Source: Mesorhizobium sp. B2-7-2
GTDB lineage: Bacteria; Pseudomonadota; Alphaproteobacteria; Rhizobiales; Rhizobiaceae
NCBI RefSeq assembly: GCF_006440775.1
Contig: NZ_VFTZ01000001.1
Span: 372,001 to 436,000, forward strand
Length of the DNA: 64,000 nt
Reading direction: 5' to 3'
Below, piece after piece: positions 1 through 8,188 of this stretch (the stretch's first letter is position 1; each line of letters starts with the position of its first letter). The notes below the pieces were generated by a model. That model was given only the letters and a program-made list of their open reading frames with translations. It was not told the origin of the DNA and made no database searches. The translations under genes were made by a program, and so were the position numbers.

Positions 1-1
1 C

Positions 2-925
2 TCCGCCCTCCCCGAACACGCGCCGCGCGGCATCTGGGGCGCCGTGATGCTGGCCGTGGGCCTGGATGGCAATATCGACTGGAGCGCCACGCAAGAAACC
101 GTCGCGCGGCTCTGCGCATCCGGCGTTCACGGCGTCTATTCCAACGGCACGGCATGTGAATTCCATTGCCAGACCGAAGCAGAATTCGACCGGCTGAGCG
201 AGATAGTGGCGGCAGTCGCCGGTGCCGCGAGAATCCCATTCCAGATCGGCATCAGCCAGTCCAATCCGCGAATTGCATGCGAGCGATTGAAGCGGGTTGC
301 GGGATTGGGACTCTCGGGAGCGCAATTCACCTTGCCGGACTGGTGGCCACCAAGCGACGAAGAAGTGCTGCGTTTCGTCTCGGGCTTGGCCGAGGCAGCG
401 CCGAGCACTCCTCTGGTGCTCTATAACCCGCCCCACGCTAAGCGGCGGCTGACTCTAGAAAGTATTGCCGCATTGGGCACCGCGGTACCCTCGCTTGTCG
501 GGGCAAAACTCCCCGGCGGCGACGCCAGCTGGTACGCCGGCATGCGGCGCGAACTGTCAGGCCTTTCGGTGTTCGTGCCAGGCCACACGCTGGCAACCGG
601 TTACGCGAACGGTGCGCATGGCAGTTATTCGAACATCGCCTGCCTTAGCCCGAAAGGCGCACTGCAGTGGTGGGCGCAGATACGAGCCGGGGAACAAGCG
701 GCCTTCGAGATGCAAGCACGCGTACAGGCCTTTCTCGCGGACCACGTCCTACCATTTCGGGCACGCTACGCCGTCAGCGACGCCGCCCTCGACAAGGCAA
801 TGGCGGCAGCCGGCAGTTGGAGTTCGATCAGAGCCCAGCTATTGTGGCCCTATTCTTCGGTCCCCGACGAGGACGTCCCACCGCTGGCGACGGCGGCACG
901 CGTTGCCTTCCCTGGATGGTTCTAG
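2..925 (+). CDS. DapA-family (dihydrodipicolinate synthase/NAL-like) aldolase, 5' truncated by window
   Basis: This is a class I lyase of the DapA/N-acetylneuraminate lyase family, a TIM barrel that forms a Schiff base with a pyruvate-type substrate. The frame is open from base 2 to the stop and the usual family opening (PRGIWGA, then DGNIDW) precedes the first GTG at 44, so the real start probably lies before the window. Visible family marks are YSNGTACEF (phosphate/substrate loop region), LVLYNPP (the Tyr motif near the active site) and VGAKLPGG, which contains the expected Schiff-base lysine. About 307 residues are seen, a normal family length. The substrate cannot be told from sequence; many such genes near ABC transporters act in sugar-acid or amino-acid catabolism. 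It stands upstream of a degenerate region and is not clearly in an operon with anything in the window. Confidence 0.85.
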   Translation, partial: SALPEHAPRGIWGAVMLAVGLDGNIDWSATQETVARLCASGVHGVYSNGTACEFHCQTEAEFDRLSEIVAAVAGAARIPFQIGISQSNPRIACERLKRVAGLGLSGAQFTLPDWWPPSDEEVLRFVSGLAEAAPSTPLVLYNPPHAKRRLTLESIAALGTAVPSLVGAKLPGGDASWYAGMRRELSGLSVFVPGHTLATGYANGAHGSYSNIACLSPKGALQWWAQIRAGEQAAFEMQARVQAFLADHVLPFRARYAVSDAALDKAMAAAGSWSSIRAQLLWPYSSVPDEDVPPLATAARVAFPGWF

Positions 926-1332
926 CATGGCGCGCTTGCCGAATGGTACTGACGGGGAGACTTTGGCGATATGGGGCAGCTGCGGCTGGTTTTCGTGCTC
1001 GGGCGCTATGCGCGATCAGGAAAGTCGGCGTGACAATCTCGATGTTTTCCTTGCCGGCCTTCAACGCCACCGACTCTGCGCCGACACGGTTTTGGTCGGC
1101 TCGGCTTTCAGTCGCGGTGAAACCGCCGCCTGGCGGCGTCCATCGGGCTGAGCGGTCATGTTCGGGGTTCGAGAACTCACCATGGAATGCCGACGGAGGA
1201 ATCGCGCGCGACAACGCTGAGCGCGGCGCTGCCATGGCCCGCGTAGCCGCTAGTTATGCGGAGCGGCCACTTGCATCGGCTCATCAGGCCATGGTCTCGT
1301 TGGAATTGCGTCAGCTGACCAGTGTCCCATTT
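926..1332. other. Intergenic stretch without a convincing gene
   Basis: About 400 bases separate the DapA-family gene from the left integrase-containing repeat. Open frames exist on both strands but none has a recognisable start, ribosome site or family motif. A minus-strand frame around 1010-1130 reads somewhat like protein and may be a gene remnant, but I cannot name it. Confidence 0.5.
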
Positions 1333-1740
1333 TGTCCATGAGCACCCTCAATTCGGGCTGAGGCGCGACCCAGAAAGTTCGAAAGCTTCCAAGAACCCCA
1401 GGCAAATGGATGCCGCCTCGGACATTGAGTTCATGGCTATCGCCGCGAACGTCCGCGATGGAGCGGCCAATATCGCCGGCAAAAGAGCGTCCGAATTGCA
1501 CTGTCGGCGGCTCCGTCGTGGGAAACGAAAAAAAATAGAAGCAGAACTTTCACGTGCGACTTTTGCACAGGATGCTGGGCGACCGAAACCGAGCGCCAGG
1601 TCGATCGCGGTGAGATCCCGACCAAGTCCCGCATAGCTCGCCTGAAAATGTTCGGCGAACTCATCGACCTTCATATCGACGACATGTGCGATGTAGGCAA
1701 GTCCCCTCGCCGCTCCAAGGCCGCAGCCCTGGATATGCGC
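1333..1740 (+). repeat. Left copy of a degenerate direct repeat (partner at 11547-12260)
   Basis: The stretch from TGTCCATGAGCACCC onward matches 11547 onward with many substitutions and small indels; shared blocks include GAGGCGCGACCCAGAAAG and CTGTCGGCGGCTCCGTCGTG. At about 1570 this copy jumps directly into integrase coding sequence that in the right copy lies about 300 bases further on, so the left copy has an internal deletion. Both copies run in the same direction and bracket about 10 kb holding the GntR/ABC transporter/oxidase genes. Confidence 0.8.
1573..1740 (+). pseudogene. Tyrosine integrase N-terminal fragment (left copy)
   Basis: The frame starting near 1576 encodes WATETERQ..RGEIPTKSRI and then MFGELIDLHIDDMCDVGK, nearly the same as residues 35-85 of the integrase remnant at 11994. 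There is no start codon, the first ~30 residues are missing and the match stops at about 1738. There the sequence passes straight into the TIR-like remnant on the opposite strand. The catalytic domain of the recombinase is absent. It is a dead remnant of a mobile element. Confidence 0.75.
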
Positions 1741-1861
1741 CGATGTGGATTTCAGCCTCGTCCAACCATACCCGTGGCACGCCATGTGCCAAGAGATCCT
1801 TGCGCAACCGGCGCACGAACGGTTTGTCGATACCCGTATGGCGGAGAAAAAGACCGTGATA
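1736..1861 (-). pseudogene. TIR-domain fragment
   Basis: Read on the minus strand this gives HGLFLRHTGIDKPFVRRL followed by KDLLAHGV..VWLDEAEIHIG. It matches the start of bacterial TIR domains (typically FLSHASEDKPFVRRLA...GVRVWLDEAEI), up to strand B and the conserved WLDE motif; the usual SH of the first motif is RH here. There is no start with a ribosome site, an extra residue sits between GV and VW, and the frame ends inside the integrase remnant, so it is a decayed piece. TIR proteins are common in defence islands and in NAD-depleting effectors; the parent role is unknown. Confidence 0.6.
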
Positions 1862-2111
1862 GTTGTCGTTAGCAGGGTCCGCTTTCTCCACGCCAGGCCA
1901 TCGCGCACAAGCTGGGTCTGAGCCTCTTGTGAAGAGGCAGCGTCAGCAGCCAGCCCGTCGTCGCCCCGAAGCTTACCTTGCCGCCCAGGCTTTAGCCTTC
2001 GGGCGTCGCAGCGATCGAGGCATAGCCTTCGCCAGGAATCCTTCAATTGCAGCCGGCCGATCCTATTCGCGATCGCATGCCGTGCAAGCGATATCGGCCC
2101 GCCTCAAGCGA

Positions 2112-2150
2112 TACCGGCAGCAATCGCGATGAAATGCTGCGATGCCGGTA
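2112..2150 (-). terminator. Possible hairpin downstream of the binding-protein gene
   Basis: TACCGGCA at 2112-2119 and TGCCGGTA at 2143-2150 are perfect inverted arms with a 23-base loop, just past the stop of the minus-strand binding-protein gene. There is no T-run, so this is only a candidate terminator. Confidence 0.3.
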
Positions 2151-2162
2151 GCACTGTCCAGC

Positions 2163-3422
2163 TTACTGCAGCTTGGCCTGCAGGGCATTGACATCGTCGG
2201 TGGTCATTTCACCATCGGTGGTCACTTTGCCGTCGACAATCTTCCACAACCGGAACGGACCGGTGATGTCGCCGAATTTGTCGAAGGCGACCGGACCGAT
2301 GACGCCTTCATAGCGGATCGGTTTGCCGTCCTTGATCAGGCCGAGTGCCTTGGCGAACTCCTCCTTCCCGGCAAAGATCGGCGTGCCGGCCGGGTCGACC
2401 GCCTTGTATATGGCATCCCTGATCTTGGCCGGATCCTCTGAGCCGGCTATGGCAATGGCAAGGCCAACGATGGCGCCGGCATCATAGGAGCGGTCGGCCG
2501 CCGGATTCGAGGGCTCGATACCGGAGAACGCCTTGTAGTTCTTGGTGAAATACTCGGTCGATGCGGTCGGGCTGGTGCCGGACGATGTGCCATAGGCATC
2601 CTTCAAATAGTCGGCACCGACCGACTCAATGAAGTCAGGGCTGTTCATGCCGTCATTGAGCAGAAATTTCTGCACGCCCCCTTGCGATATCCAGGTGCGG
2701 GCGATGGTGGCGCCATCGACCGGTGTGCTGACGAGATAAAGTCCGTCCGGCTCGCCTCCCATCGCTGCCGTCACTTCCGAGGCATAGCTCGACTGCTTCT
2801 CATTGTAGGGCGTGTCGGAAACGATGGTGCCGCCGAGCGCTTTATAGGCGCGCGAGAATTCGGCCACCATGTTGACGCCGAAATCGTTGTTGACGTGAAT
2901 GATCGCCAGCTTTTTGAAGCCCCTGTCGAGGGCGTATTTGGCCGCGGCCACGCCCTGCAGCGCGTCCGAGGTGATGGTGCGGAAGAAGATGCCGTTGGTC
3001 TTGCCCTCGCGGCCGAGTGCCGTCAGCGTCGGCGAGGACGAAGCCGGCGAGACCTGGACGATCTTGGCCGGCGCGGCGACCGAGGTCAGGATCGGGATCG
3101 ACACCGAGGAGATGATGCCGCCGATGATGACCGGCACCTTCTTGACCTGAACCAGCTGGGTCGCGGCATCGACCGCGATGTTGCCCTGACTCTGGCTGTC
3201 GCGCGTGTCGGTGACGAGATCGCAGCCGCGCACGCCACCGGCGTCGTTGATGTCGCGGAAGGCCATTTCGACAGACTTGGCGCCGGCCTGGCCGTATTCG
3301 CCGGCGGGACCGGTCAGTTCCATGACGAGGCCGATGGTGATCTTGCAATCGGCGGCCTGCGCGGCGCTGGCAATCGTGACGAGAGCGAGCGCGGTGGTGA
3401 GTTGGAGTATCGTCTTTCTCAT
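2163..3422 (-). CDS. Periplasmic substrate-binding protein of a branched-chain amino-acid-type ABC transporter
   Basis: A 419-residue Leu/Ile/Val-binding-protein-like lipid-free periplasmic receptor (Peripla_BP_6 type). Residues 1-23 are a clear Sec signal ending AQA|AD. The mature protein opens with ITIGLVMELTGPAGEYGQAG, the standard first strand and ligand loop of LivJ/LivK-like proteins, and continues through IIGGIISS and KLAIIHVNNDFG. It would deliver ligand to the LivHMGF-type permease encoded on the other side of the GntR gene. It is the last gene of the minus-strand operon, 47 bases after the SnoaL-like gene. The ligand is unknown; many such systems carry amides, aromatic acids or other small carboxylates. 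Confidence 0.92.
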   Translation of the reverse strand: MRKTILQLTTALALVTIASAAQAADCKITIGLVMELTGPAGEYGQAGAKSVEMAFRDINDAGGVRGCDLVTDTRDSQSQGNIAVDAATQLVQVKKVPVIIGGIISSVSIPILTSVAAPAKIVQVSPASSSPTLTALGREGKTNGIFFRTITSDALQGVAAAKYALDRGFKKLAIIHVNNDFGVNMVAEFSRAYKALGGTIVSDTPYNEKQSSYASEVTAAMGGEPDGLYLVSTPVDGATIARTWISQGGVQKFLLNDGMNSPDFIESVGADYLKDAYGTSSGTSPTASTEYFTKNYKAFSGIEPSNPAADRSYDAGAIVGLAIAIAGSEDPAKIRDAIYKAVDPAGTPIFAGKEEFAKALGLIKDGKPIRYEGVIGPVAFDKFGDITGPFRLWKIVDGKVTTDGEMTTDDVNALQAKLQ

Positions 3423-3469
3423 TGTTGTTCCCCTTGAGTTACACGAACTGGTTTGACGTCTCGAAAGTG

Positions 3470-3901
3470 TCAGTGTTCCGGCACCTGCAGCCAGGTTTCA
3501 TGCAGATGCCGCCATTGGACGCCATTGGGCGCCGATGAACTAGTGGTGAAGACGGCACTCGACTGGCGGCGGCTGTGCTTGCCGCCACGCAACTGCGCCT
3601 CGACATAGAGGATGACGATCGTGTCGCCGTCCTGCCAGCCGGGCTTGATGTCCTCGATCGAGATGGCGAAGCTATCGTCGCACGTGGCGCGGCTGGAGCG
3701 GACATGGTCAACGACGGCCTTACGGTCGAGGACCTGGCCGGTTGGTGCGATCATCGTCAAGCCTTCCCCCATGGCGGCTTCGAAGCGGCCGAAATGCACT
3801 CTATCGGCGCGCGCAGCAACGAACCAGTCGGCGAAGAAGCGATGCAGGTCGATGACTTCGGCACTGGCCCGCGAAAACAGCTTGCCGTCCATCGTTTTCA
3901 A
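3470..3901 (-). CDS. SnoaL/NTF2-like small protein
   Basis: A 143-residue protein with the look of the SnoaL-like/DUF4440 NTF2 fold: an N-terminal helix (IDLHRFFADWFVAARAD), FEAAMGEGLTMIAPTGQVLDR, then alternating strands including DTIVILYVEAQL and a final WRHLHETWLQ strand. Such proteins are cone-shaped barrels that act as isomerases, hydrolases or binding proteins; no catalytic residue can be assigned. The ATG at 3901 overlaps the aldo/keto reductase stop by 4 bases, so the two are translationally coupled. It lies between that enzyme and the ABC binding protein, which suggests a role in breaking down the imported compound. Confidence 0.75.
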   Translation of the reverse strand: MKTMDGKLFSRASAEVIDLHRFFADWFVAARADRVHFGRFEAAMGEGLTMIAPTGQVLDRKAVVDHVRSSRATCDDSFAISIEDIKPGWQDGDTIVILYVEAQLRGGKHSRRQSSAVFTTSSSAPNGVQWRHLHETWLQVPEH

Positions 3902-4953
3902 ACCCGGCCCGCGTTGAGATTGTAGTGCATGATCGAGCCGTGGCGGCCGTGGCGGTCACGCTCCAGCGCATAGACATCGCCCTCGATGCCGGCGCCTTGC
4001 GCGATGACGGCAGCGATCCGTGCGCGGTCGTCGGCATCGAGCTCGATGTCCATGATGTTCGCATTTGCCAATGCATGCGCCTGGTTGCGGGCACCGACGA
4101 TCACGGCGGCAACTCGCGGCTGCTCCAGCACCCATGCGCTGGCGATGGTGGCAATGTCGGCCCGATGGCGATCACCGACGGACTTGAGCGCCCGCAGCAT
4201 TTGCTGGAACAGATCCCAGCCGCCGAAATCATCGATGATCAGCTTGTATTTGACCAGCGAGCGGTTTTCGAGCGGCGTGGTGGGTTCGGCCACGCCAAGC
4301 CATTTCTCACTGAGAAAGCCGCCGGCCACCGAGCCGTAGCAGAGGAAGCTGACGCCGTTTGTCTTCGCAACTGCGGCGAGGCTGTGCGCAGGCCGCTGGT
4401 CGAGCACCGAATATTGCAGCTGCTGGCTGACCACCGGGATGCCGGCGGCCAGGATTTCAGCGAGCCGGGGCGTGTCGAAATTGGTGGTGCCGAGATTGTG
4501 CACCTTGCCCTCGCACCGAAGCTCGTCCAGCCAACCCATCGCTTCGACGTAACGAGGCTGCGCATAGTCCCACCAGTGGAACTGCACGAGATCAAGCCGC
4601 TCGGTCTTCAGCCTGAGCAGCGACTGGTCGACGATGCCCCTGATATAGTTGCGGCTGATGGTGGCCAGCCGTTCGAGATCGGGCACCAGCTTGGTGTGCA
4701 CCTTCATCCTGGCCGCTGCATCCAGGCCGCGCTCATCGGCCAGCCGCAGGCGGGCGGCGCCGATCAGTTCCTCGACGCCGGTGTAGATGTCGGCGCAGTC
4801 ATAGGTCCAGATGCCGGCATCGAAGGTGGCGATGAGGTCGGCCACCGCCTGGTTGCCGTCGATGGCGCCATGGCCGCCGGCGAGTTGCCAGCCACCGCGA
4901 ATGACGCGCGAGATCTTGTAGCCTGGGCCGAGCTCGAAGGTCTTAGCACTCAT
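3898..4953 (-). CDS. Aldo/keto reductase family oxidoreductase
   Basis: A 351-residue NAD(P)H-dependent aldo/keto reductase. The catalytic tetrad is visible: Asp in YDCADIY (about 52-55), Tyr57, Lys88 in KVHTKLV and His126 in VQFHWWDY. Further marks are NLGTTNFD, YSVLDQRP, and the C-terminal cofactor region VIVGARNQAH. The (beta/alpha)8 barrel should reduce an aldehyde or ketone to an alcohol, or run in reverse. It overlaps its neighbours on both sides by 4 bases and so belongs to the gntR-DUF3830-TIGR04076-AKR-SnoaL-binding protein operon. The physiological substrate is not evident. Confidence 0.92.
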   Translation of the reverse strand: MSAKTFELGPGYKISRVIRGGWQLAGGHGAIDGNQAVADLIATFDAGIWTYDCADIYTGVEELIGAARLRLADERGLDAAARMKVHTKLVPDLERLATISRNYIRGIVDQSLLRLKTERLDLVQFHWWDYAQPRYVEAMGWLDELRCEGKVHNLGTTNFDTPRLAEILAAGIPVVSQQLQYSVLDQRPAHSLAAVAKTNGVSFLCYGSVAGGFLSEKWLGVAEPTTPLENRSLVKYKLIIDDFGGWDLFQQMLRALKSVGDRHRADIATIASAWVLEQPRVAAVIVGARNQAHALANANIMDIELDADDRARIAAVIAQGAGIEGDVYALERDRHGRHGSIMHYNLNAGRV

Positions 4954-5303
4954 CCCTCGTTATTCTCCTTCGGCAGCGGCTCGGCCGTGGTTTCGGCATG
5001 GCTGAATCGCCGCTTGGCCAGCCTGACGATCCTGAGCCGACTGGAGCAATTGGGGTCGGGACAAGCGATCTCGGCGTCCGAGGTCATCCAGTCATTCTTC
5101 TGGGTCGGGCGCTGCTTTGCCGCAAGCAGCGGCAGCACGGCGGCAAGCGAATAGATCGAAAAGCCTTGCCCTGCCGGCATCGACAGCGTTTCGCCCTTGA
5201 GCTCGAAATAGTCGCCGGCCTTGGCGCCGCAATAGATCGGCTTGCCTTCGGGGACGATCGCCTCGACGCGAAGATCGAAGAGCTCGAAGCTGTCGTCGGT
5301 CAT
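4950..5303 (-). CDS. TIGR04076 family protein
   Basis: A 117-residue protein matching the TIGR04076 pattern: FDLRVEAIV near the N-terminus, then CGAKAGDYFEL, MPAGQGFSIYSLAAVLPLL, AKQR, and a Cys-containing CPDPNC segment. The family is uncharacterised but often sits with ABC transporters and small-molecule catabolic enzymes. The ATG at 5303 is chosen because the stop of the preceding DUF3830 gene is at 5305 and family similarity begins at MTDDSF; an upstream in-frame extension overlaps DUF3830 and is not credible. Its four Cys residues could bind a metal or act in redox chemistry; that is inference. Confidence 0.8.
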   Translation of the reverse strand: MTDDSFELFDLRVEAIVPEGKPIYCGAKAGDYFELKGETLSMPAGQGFSIYSLAAVLPLLAAKQRPTQKNDWMTSDAEIACPDPNCSSRLRIVRLAKRRFSHAETTAEPLPKENNEG

Positions 5304-5304
5304 G

Positions 5305-5787
5305 TCAGGCCTCCACCACGATGAAGGTGATATCGCAGGCGCCGTTGCGGCGGATCGCCCCGCATGCGGCGGCGAACTGATCGCTCTCTTTGGCGCGCAC
5401 CTGCGCCACCACGCTGCCGGCCAGCCAGCCGATCGGGAACAGAAGCCGCGCCCCTTGCCCGTAGAACAGGCCGATGTCGAAGATGGCATTGGGGTTGCCA
5501 CCCCACATGTGCGGCGGCACGTAGGACAAGACGATATCGCCGGGCTGCGGCGTCAGCGTCGCGTTCTCCGCCGGCAGCGGCCGGGCATAGGCTTGGCCTT
5601 CGAGGTCGGCTGAGGGAACCGGACAGGAAATTTCAGGTCCAGTCCACATGGCGTGGATGCCTGGGACGACGCGTGGCGTGGCGAGATACGCCGTGAGAAA
5701 AGCGGCGTTTTCCGGCGCCTTCTCGGACAGTAACAGCGCCGTGACGGCAAGCTTCGAGCGTGGCTCGGTGATCCGGATAGAGGTCAT
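5305..5787 (-). CDS. DUF3830 family protein (cyclophilin-like fold)
   Basis: A 160-residue DUF3830 protein. The family mark is a central stretch with PHMWGGNPNAIFDIGLFYG followed by LLFPIGWLAGSVVAQV; the fold in solved relatives is cyclophilin-like. No enzymatic activity has been assigned to the family that I can name with confidence. It overlaps the gntR stop by 4 bases and precedes the TIGR04076 gene by one base, so these small genes are co-translated. The recurring pairing of DUF3830 with TIGR04076 and branched-chain-type transporters suggests a shared catabolic function. Confidence 0.85.
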   Translation of the reverse strand: MTSIRITEPRSKLAVTALLLSEKAPENAAFLTAYLATPRVVPGIHAMWTGPEISCPVPSADLEGQAYARPLPAENATLTPQPGDIVLSYVPPHMWGGNPNAIFDIGLFYGQGARLLFPIGWLAGSVVAQVRAKESDQFAAACGAIRRNGACDITFIVVEA

Positions 5788-6518
5788 GTCTGATCTTTCC
5801 CAGCCGCGGATTGCAGCTTGCTGCGCAGGAAGGTGAAGGGCCGGCTGATGTCGGCGACCAGCGCGTCGCGCGCCGCCCGTGCGTCCTGCGTGGCCAGCGC
5901 CTCGACAATGCGGCGGTGATACTGGGCGGTGTCGACCTCACCGGCTTCCGAAAAGGCGTAGATGGCGACGCGGATGCATGGCCCCGATTGCAGCCACAGG
6001 CTCTCGATCATCGGGATCAGTACGGCCGAGCCACAGGAGCGGTAAATCTCGAAATGAAAGCTCTGGTTGAGCGTCACTTCGCGGTCGACATCTTTCTTGT
6101 GCTTCAGCGCCCGCATCTCATCCCATTCGCCGAGAATGGTTTCGATTGTGGAGATCTGGCGCGGTCCCATGCGAGTGGCGGCAAGCGCGATCGCCTCGCC
6201 TTCGATCAGGATGCGGGCTCGCAAGAGATCGTCGAGGCGATCCAGCGTGATCGGCGGCACGCGCACCGAACGGTTGGGCAACGCCTCCAGCGCCTTTTCC
6301 GTGATCAGCCGCCCGAGCGCCTCGCGCACCGGCATCGTCGAGGTGACCAGCGCATCGGCCAGACCGCGGATGGTCAGCACCTGGCTTGGTTCGAACAGGC
6401 CGCCAATCAAGGCCCGTCGCAGTTCGGAATAGACGCGATCCTGCACCGTTTCGCGGCCCACCGGCGCAAGCTGGGCCGCGATCACCTCGTTGTTCCTTTC
6501 GATGGCAGTCTTCTGCAT
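5784..6518 (-). CDS. GntR-family (FCD domain) transcriptional regulator
   Basis: A 244-residue regulator with an N-terminal winged helix (VYSELRRALIGGLFEPSQVL, then MPVREALGRLITEKALE, the typical GntR recognition region) and a C-terminal all-helical FCD ligand domain with the metal-ligand residues D/R..H..H pattern (LNQSFHFEIYRS, YHRRIVEAL). The ATG at 6518 is used because the HTH starts some 24 residues later; earlier in-frame codons run into the promoter. It is first in the minus-strand operon and divergent from the ABC transporter genes. It probably represses both units until the transported compound or a product binds. A palindrome at 6588-6597 is a candidate operator. Confidence 0.9.
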   Translation of the reverse strand: MQKTAIERNNEVIAAQLAPVGRETVQDRVYSELRRALIGGLFEPSQVLTIRGLADALVTSTMPVREALGRLITEKALEALPNRSVRVPPITLDRLDDLLRARILIEGEAIALAATRMGPRQISTIETILGEWDEMRALKHKKDVDREVTLNQSFHFEIYRSCGSAVLIPMIESLWLQSGPCIRVAIYAFSEAGEVDTAQYHRRIVEALATQDARAARDALVADISRPFTFLRSKLQSAAGKDQT

Positions 6519-6587
6519 GGAATTCCGCTCTGGGCCGGTTTTCGGCTTGCGGAGGAAATTAAAGCCGAATAGCGTGATCAAAGCAAG

Positions 6588-6597
6588 TGTGATCACA
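6588..6597. promoter_or_regulatory. Candidate GntR operator in the divergent promoter
   Basis: TGTGATCACA is a perfect 10-base palindrome in the 126-base spacer between gntR and the ABC genes; a second TGATCA core lies at 6575-6580, 13 bases away. FCD-type GntR proteins bind short palindromes of this size between divergent units. The site's role is inferred from position only. Confidence 0.5.
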
Positions 6598-6644
6598 AAT
6601 CAAAATCGGAAGGCGACAACGCGCGTCTTCGGCCAGAGGGTTTG

Positions 6645-7445
6645 ATGAGCGAGGCAACCAGACGGCAGGGGCGGGAGAGCCGTGCGCCGGTCCTGACGGC
6701 AAGGAACGTCGTCAGGCGGTTCGGCGGTCTCGTCGCCGTCAACGATGTCTCCTTCGATGTCAAAGCCGGAGAAATCCTTGGCCTGATTGGACCGAACGGT
6801 GCCGGCAAGACGACCATGTTCGATCTGCTGGCCGGCAGCATATTGCCGAACAGCGGCGATATCTTTCTCAACGGCACGCGCATCTCCGGTGAAGCCGCTC
6901 ACCTGCGCATCGGTCGAGGGCTCGGCCGCACTTTTCAGATTCCACGACCGCTGCCCAACCTGACGCTGATCGAAAACATCATGCTGGCAGCGCAGGGGCA
7001 GACCGGTGAAAGGCTGCTCGCCAACTTCGTCACGCCTTGGCGAGTGGCGGCGCAGGAAAGAGCCGCCCGGACAAAGGCACTCGAACTGCTGGAGCTCGTC
7101 GCCCTCACCCACCTCGCGTATGAGCCGGCGCGTGTGCTGTCCGGCGGCCAGCGCAAGCTGCTCGAACTCGCCCGTGTCATGATGGCCGACCCGGCGATCA
7201 TCCTGCTCGATGAACCGGCGGCTGGCGTCAACGCGACGCTCCTGGAGGTCATCATCGATCGGATCCACGACATCAATGCGCGAGGCATCACCTTCCTGCT
7301 GATCGAACACAATATCGACATGGTGGCGCGGCTCTGCCACCGCGTTCTGGTAATGGCGAGCGGTCAGTTGCTCAGCGAGGGCACGGCGGAAGCAGTCGCC
7401 CGCGATCCGCGCGTCATCGAAGCCTATCTGGGAGGCGCCGCATGA
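6645..7445 (+). CDS. ABC transporter ATP-binding protein, LivG type
   Basis: A 266-residue ATPase of the branched-chain amino-acid transporter class. Walker A is GPNGAGKTT, the signature is LSGGQRK, Walker B is IILLDEPAAGV, and the H-loop is IEHNID. The insert between Walker A and signature (FQIPRPLPNLTLIENIMLAA) is typical of LivG. The ATG at 6645 follows AGAGGG; a TTG directly before it is in frame but less likely. It is the first plus-strand gene, and its stop overlaps the next gene by 4 bases. It powers uptake together with the LivF-type partner. Confidence 0.93.
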   Translation: MSEATRRQGRESRAPVLTARNVVRRFGGLVAVNDVSFDVKAGEILGLIGPNGAGKTTMFDLLAGSILPNSGDIFLNGTRISGEAAHLRIGRGLGRTFQIPRPLPNLTLIENIMLAAQGQTGERLLANFVTPWRVAAQERAARTKALELLELVALTHLAYEPARVLSGGQRKLLELARVMMADPAIILLDEPAAGVNATLLEVIIDRIHDINARGITFLLIEHNIDMVARLCHRVLVMASGQLLSEGTAEAVARDPRVIEAYLGGAA

Positions 7446-8188
7446 GCGAGACCGTCCTCGATGTCCGCAATCTCGAAGCCGGCTATGAACCCGGCATGCC
7501 GATCGTGCGCGGCGCTTCGATCACGGTCGGCAAGGGTGAGATCGTCGTCGTCCTCGGCCCCAACGGCGCCGGCAAGTCCACGTTCATCAAGGCGATCGCC
7601 GGCCTCGTCCCGATTACCGGCGGCACGGTTTTCCTGGACGGGAAGGACATCACCGCAGCACCCGCCCACACCATGGTGCGGCTTGGCCTTGCCTTCGTGC
7701 CGCAGACCGAAAACATCTTTCCGCTGATGTCGGTCGAGGACAATCTCAAAGTAGCCTGCGGCATCCTCGAGCGCCGGGAAATCCCCGCCCGCATCGAGGA
7801 GATGTATGCCGCCTTCCCCGACCTCGTCCGCCAGCGCCGCACCGCCGCCGGCAATCTGTCCGGCGGGCAACGGCAGATGCTCGCCGTCGCGAGGGCGCTG
7901 ATCGTCCACCCCAAGGTACTGGTACTGGACGAGCCGTCGGCCGGCTTGTCGCCAAAATTCGTGTCGGTCGTGTTCGAGATGCTGGCCGGGATCCGCAGAT
8001 CCGACGTCACCGTTCTGTTGGTCGAGCAGAACGCCAAGGCAGCGCTTGCCATCGGCGACCGCGCTTATGTCCTAGTCGAGGGCAAGGACCGGCATGAGGG
8101 CGTCGCCTCCGAATTGTGGAGCGATCCGGTCGTCGCCGAACTCTATCTCGGCCAGCGCCCCCAGCATCACAAGGGAGGCGCGGCATGA
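7442..8188 (+). CDS. ABC transporter ATP-binding protein, LivF type
   Basis: A 248-residue ATPase, partner of the preceding one. Walker A GPNGAGKST, signature LSGGQRQM, Walker B VLVLDEPSAGL and VEQNAKAAL (LivF-type H-loop region, Gln in place of His) are all visible. ATGA overlap with the LivG-type gene and a 4-base overlap with the permease gene downstream show one transcript. The two different ATPases form the asymmetric nucleotide-binding dimer of this transporter class at the inner membrane. Confidence 0.93.
   Translation: MSETVLDVRNLEAGYEPGMPIVRGASITVGKGEIVVVLGPNGAGKSTFIKAIAGLVPITGGTVFLDGKDITAAPAHTMVRLGLAFVPQTENIFPLMSVEDNLKVACGILERREIPARIEEMYAAFPDLVRQRRTAAGNLSGGQRQMLAVARALIVHPKVLVLDEPSAGLSPKFVSVVFEMLAGIRRSDVTVLLVEQNAKAALAIGDRAYVLVEGKDRHEGVASELWSDPVVAELYLGQRPQHHKGGAA

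Noticed and set aside
926..1332. A minus-strand frame with protein-like sequence around 1010-1130
   Set aside because: It has no start, no ribosome site and no family I can name; it may be a remnant but cannot be supported.
3925..5154. A 409-codon open frame on the plus strand
   Set aside because: It lies across the aldo/keto reductase and TIGR04076 genes on the other strand and has no family motif.
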